NCBI RefSeq assembly: GCF_000732605.1
Contig: NZ_JPME01000006.1
Location: forward strand, 1 to 64,000
DNA: 64,000 nt
Reading direction: 5' to 3'
Source of the DNA: Lacrimispora celerecrescens
GTDB taxonomy: Bacteria; Bacillota; Clostridia; Lachnospirales; Lachnospiraceae
Of the stretch, positions 62,804-64,000 are shown piece by piece (position 1 is the stretch's first letter; each line of letters opens with the position of its first letter). A program made the position numbers and the translations under genes. The notes below the pieces were generated by a model. The model made no database searches, had not been told where the DNA came from, and worked only from the letters and a program-made list of their open reading frames with translations.

Positions 62804-64000
62804 ATGAATAAAAGAAAATGTTTTGTTTTATTAAGTGCAGCCCTAGCGGTGATGCAAGTACAAATTCCAAGCTATGGAGCATGGATACAGAAGGATAACC
62901 ATTGGGTCTATGAGGATAATCAGATTTATGAAAAGAATGCCTGGAAGCTGATTGATGAGGCTTGGTATTACTTTGATGATACTGGCTATATGGTTACTGG
63001 CTGGAAGCTTATTGACGGCAAATGGTATTTTTTAAACCCTGTCTCAGATGGGACGAAGGGAATAATGCTAACCGGTTGGCAATGGATCGATGGACGATGC
63101 TATTACCTGTCGGGCCAATCTGAAAATACTCATCCAAAAGGAGCCATGTACATTAATGAAAAAACGCCGGATGGGTATTCTGTAGATTCTACTGGGGCCT
63201 GGATTGATGAATTCGGCACATTACAATATGTACCTGGAAAGGGGATACAGACAGTCACGATGAAAGAGGCAGCTTCGGAGAGTAATTTTTCAGGAAGAGG
63301 CTCTGGTGGCGGTGGAGCAGGGAGTTGGGGAAGCAGTGCAAAACCGGATAAGGACACTAAGCCAGACAATGGCCCTAAAGATTCGATACCGGATGTAGGA
63401 GAATCAGAAACTATACCAGTGATTCCCGCGCCTGATGAATCATTGGAGGAAACAAACGAACCAAGGGAGGAAGGAAAGCAGTACAGATATACCGTACGGT
63501 GTATGGATGTAAAAGATAAAACGATACTACATGCCATAGTTGGTATGGGAGTGAAAGGGGGAACCATTGCTGTAATACAACCGGTTATCGATGGCTATCA
63601 GCTGTGCAATGGGCAGAAGGAAAGCTTTATGTTAACTAGTGATCAAATGATCTTAAACGTTTATTATGAGAGAGAAAACTTAGCTACCCCTTCAGAAGCC
63701 CGAAAGGTTGACTGGAATCTTTATTTTGTTGAAAAGGAGAATCTTAGCAACGAGATATTGAAAGCCCAGCAGGGTCTGACAGTAGAGGATAATCCCCTTG
63801 TCGTTGACTTTCCAGAAATCATTTTAGGAGCAGATCGGTATTATTATCATTCCCTTGTTCCGAGTCCTTGGAGTGTCATTGTAAACGGTAATGGGACCCA
63901 GAAATACTATATTGAGTTTGTGAAAGGAGAATACCTTCAAGAAGAAGAGGGCCCGGATCAGGGGGATAAAGACAAGTTGGAAAAGTGGCTAAGTATTGCA
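62804..64000 (+). CDS. Secreted cell-wall-binding repeat protein, 3'-truncated by window
   Basis: The frame is open from the ATG at 62804 to the last base, 399 codons. A signal peptide (KCFVLLSAALAVMQVQIPSY, cleavage near GA) is followed by choline-binding-type repeats: WIQKDNHWVYEDNQIYEKNA, WKLIDEAWYYFDDTGYMVTG, WKLIDGKWYFLNP, GWQWIDGRCYYLSG. A Gly-rich stretch (GRGSGGGGAGSWGSS) and a Pro/Asp/Glu-rich linker lead to a domain from about residue 225 (QYRYTVRCMDVKDKTILHAI) that I do not recognise. The plan matches the protein at 44471. It is probably wall-anchored by the repeats. Confidence 0.85.
   Translation, partial: MNKRKCFVLLSAALAVMQVQIPSYGAWIQKDNHWVYEDNQIYEKNAWKLIDEAWYYFDDTGYMVTGWKLIDGKWYFLNPVSDGTKGIMLTGWQWIDGRCYYLSGQSENTHPKGAMYINEKTPDGYSVDSTGAWIDEFGTLQYVPGKGIQTVTMKEAASESNFSGRGSGGGGAGSWGSSAKPDKDTKPDNGPKDSIPDVGESETIPVIPAPDESLEETNEPREEGKQYRYTVRCMDVKDKTILHAIVGMGVKGGTIAVIQPVIDGYQLCNGQKESFMLTSDQMILNVYYERENLATPSEARKVDWNLYFVEKENLSNEILKAQQGLTVEDNPLVVDFPEIILGADRYYYHSLVPSPWSVIVNGNGTQKYYIEFVKGEYLQEEEGPDQGDKDKLEKWLSIA

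Noticed and set aside
63130-63567. 145-codon minus-strand frame at the right edge
   Set aside because: It is antisense to the wall-binding protein, whose signal peptide and repeats are convincing.

Overview
The window reads as chromosomal DNA of a spore-forming Gram-positive anaerobe of the Lachnospiraceae (Clostridium cluster XIVa; a Lacrimispora-like species is my guess). The basis is spoIIID, a CotS-type spore coat kinase-like protein, a YtvI-type sporulation permease, a DUF3794/SPOCS-LysM protein, an archaeal-type ProRS behind a T-box, consistent AGGAGG ribosome binding sites and the absence of any outer-membrane gene. Species identity cannot be settled by eye.

Layout. 1-2.45 kb: the 3' part of a GH3 glycosidase, a remnant of a VanY-type carboxypeptidase, and spoIIID. 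2.47-2.83 kb: a promoter, a strongly folded RNA of about 320 nt and its terminator (possibly a raiA-type RNA). 2.9-9.7 kb: a tight six-gene polyamine operon (speA, speE, a carboxyspermidine dehydrogenase, nspC, aguA, aguB) leading from arginine through agmatine and putrescine to spermidine. 9.8-31.5 kb: housekeeping and sporulation genes (PrcB-like lipoprotein, cysE, SPOCS-LysM, GIY-YIG, hemolysin III, nitroreductase, RluA-type synthase, ytvI, T-box-proS, cca, cotS-like, phosphohexomutase, CmpB-like membrane protein, ABC-F, mreB/mbl, recD2, comF, GNAT, XRE regulator).

31.8-53.5 kb: a surface polysaccharide locus. A leftward initiating sugar transferase faces a rightward operon (ugd, two GT2 enzymes, a WbsX-like protein, GT4, Wzy, Wzx, an acyltransferase). 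It is followed by a VanZ-like protein, a cell-wall-binding protein, an unrecognised membrane protein, and the CpsB phosphatase/Wzz/BY-kinase length-control module. A MerR-methyltransferase fusion and a dTDP-rhamnose operon (rfbA, rfbB, rfbD) close the locus. The part from 33.9 to 44 kb is clearly AT-richer than its flanks, as expected for an exchangeable serotype cassette. The promoters of the MerR fusion gene and of rfbA share the same element in a 19-bp spacer, which predicts one regulon.

53.6-57.7 kb: rpmG-secE-nusG-rplK-rplA, an L10 leader, rplJ-rplL, then a terminator and a cold-shock gene instead of rpoBC. 57.9-64 kb: a polysaccharide deacetylase, a GntR repressor divergent from a tyrosine phenol-lyase with a strong operator between them, a gene-poor 1.2 kb stretch, and the 5' part of a second cell-wall-binding protein.

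Two genes, ugd and rplA, carry single-base frameshifts, each at or next to a homopolymer. Sequencing error is the simplest reading. Slippage in ugd and a coupled split in rplA remain testable alternatives.
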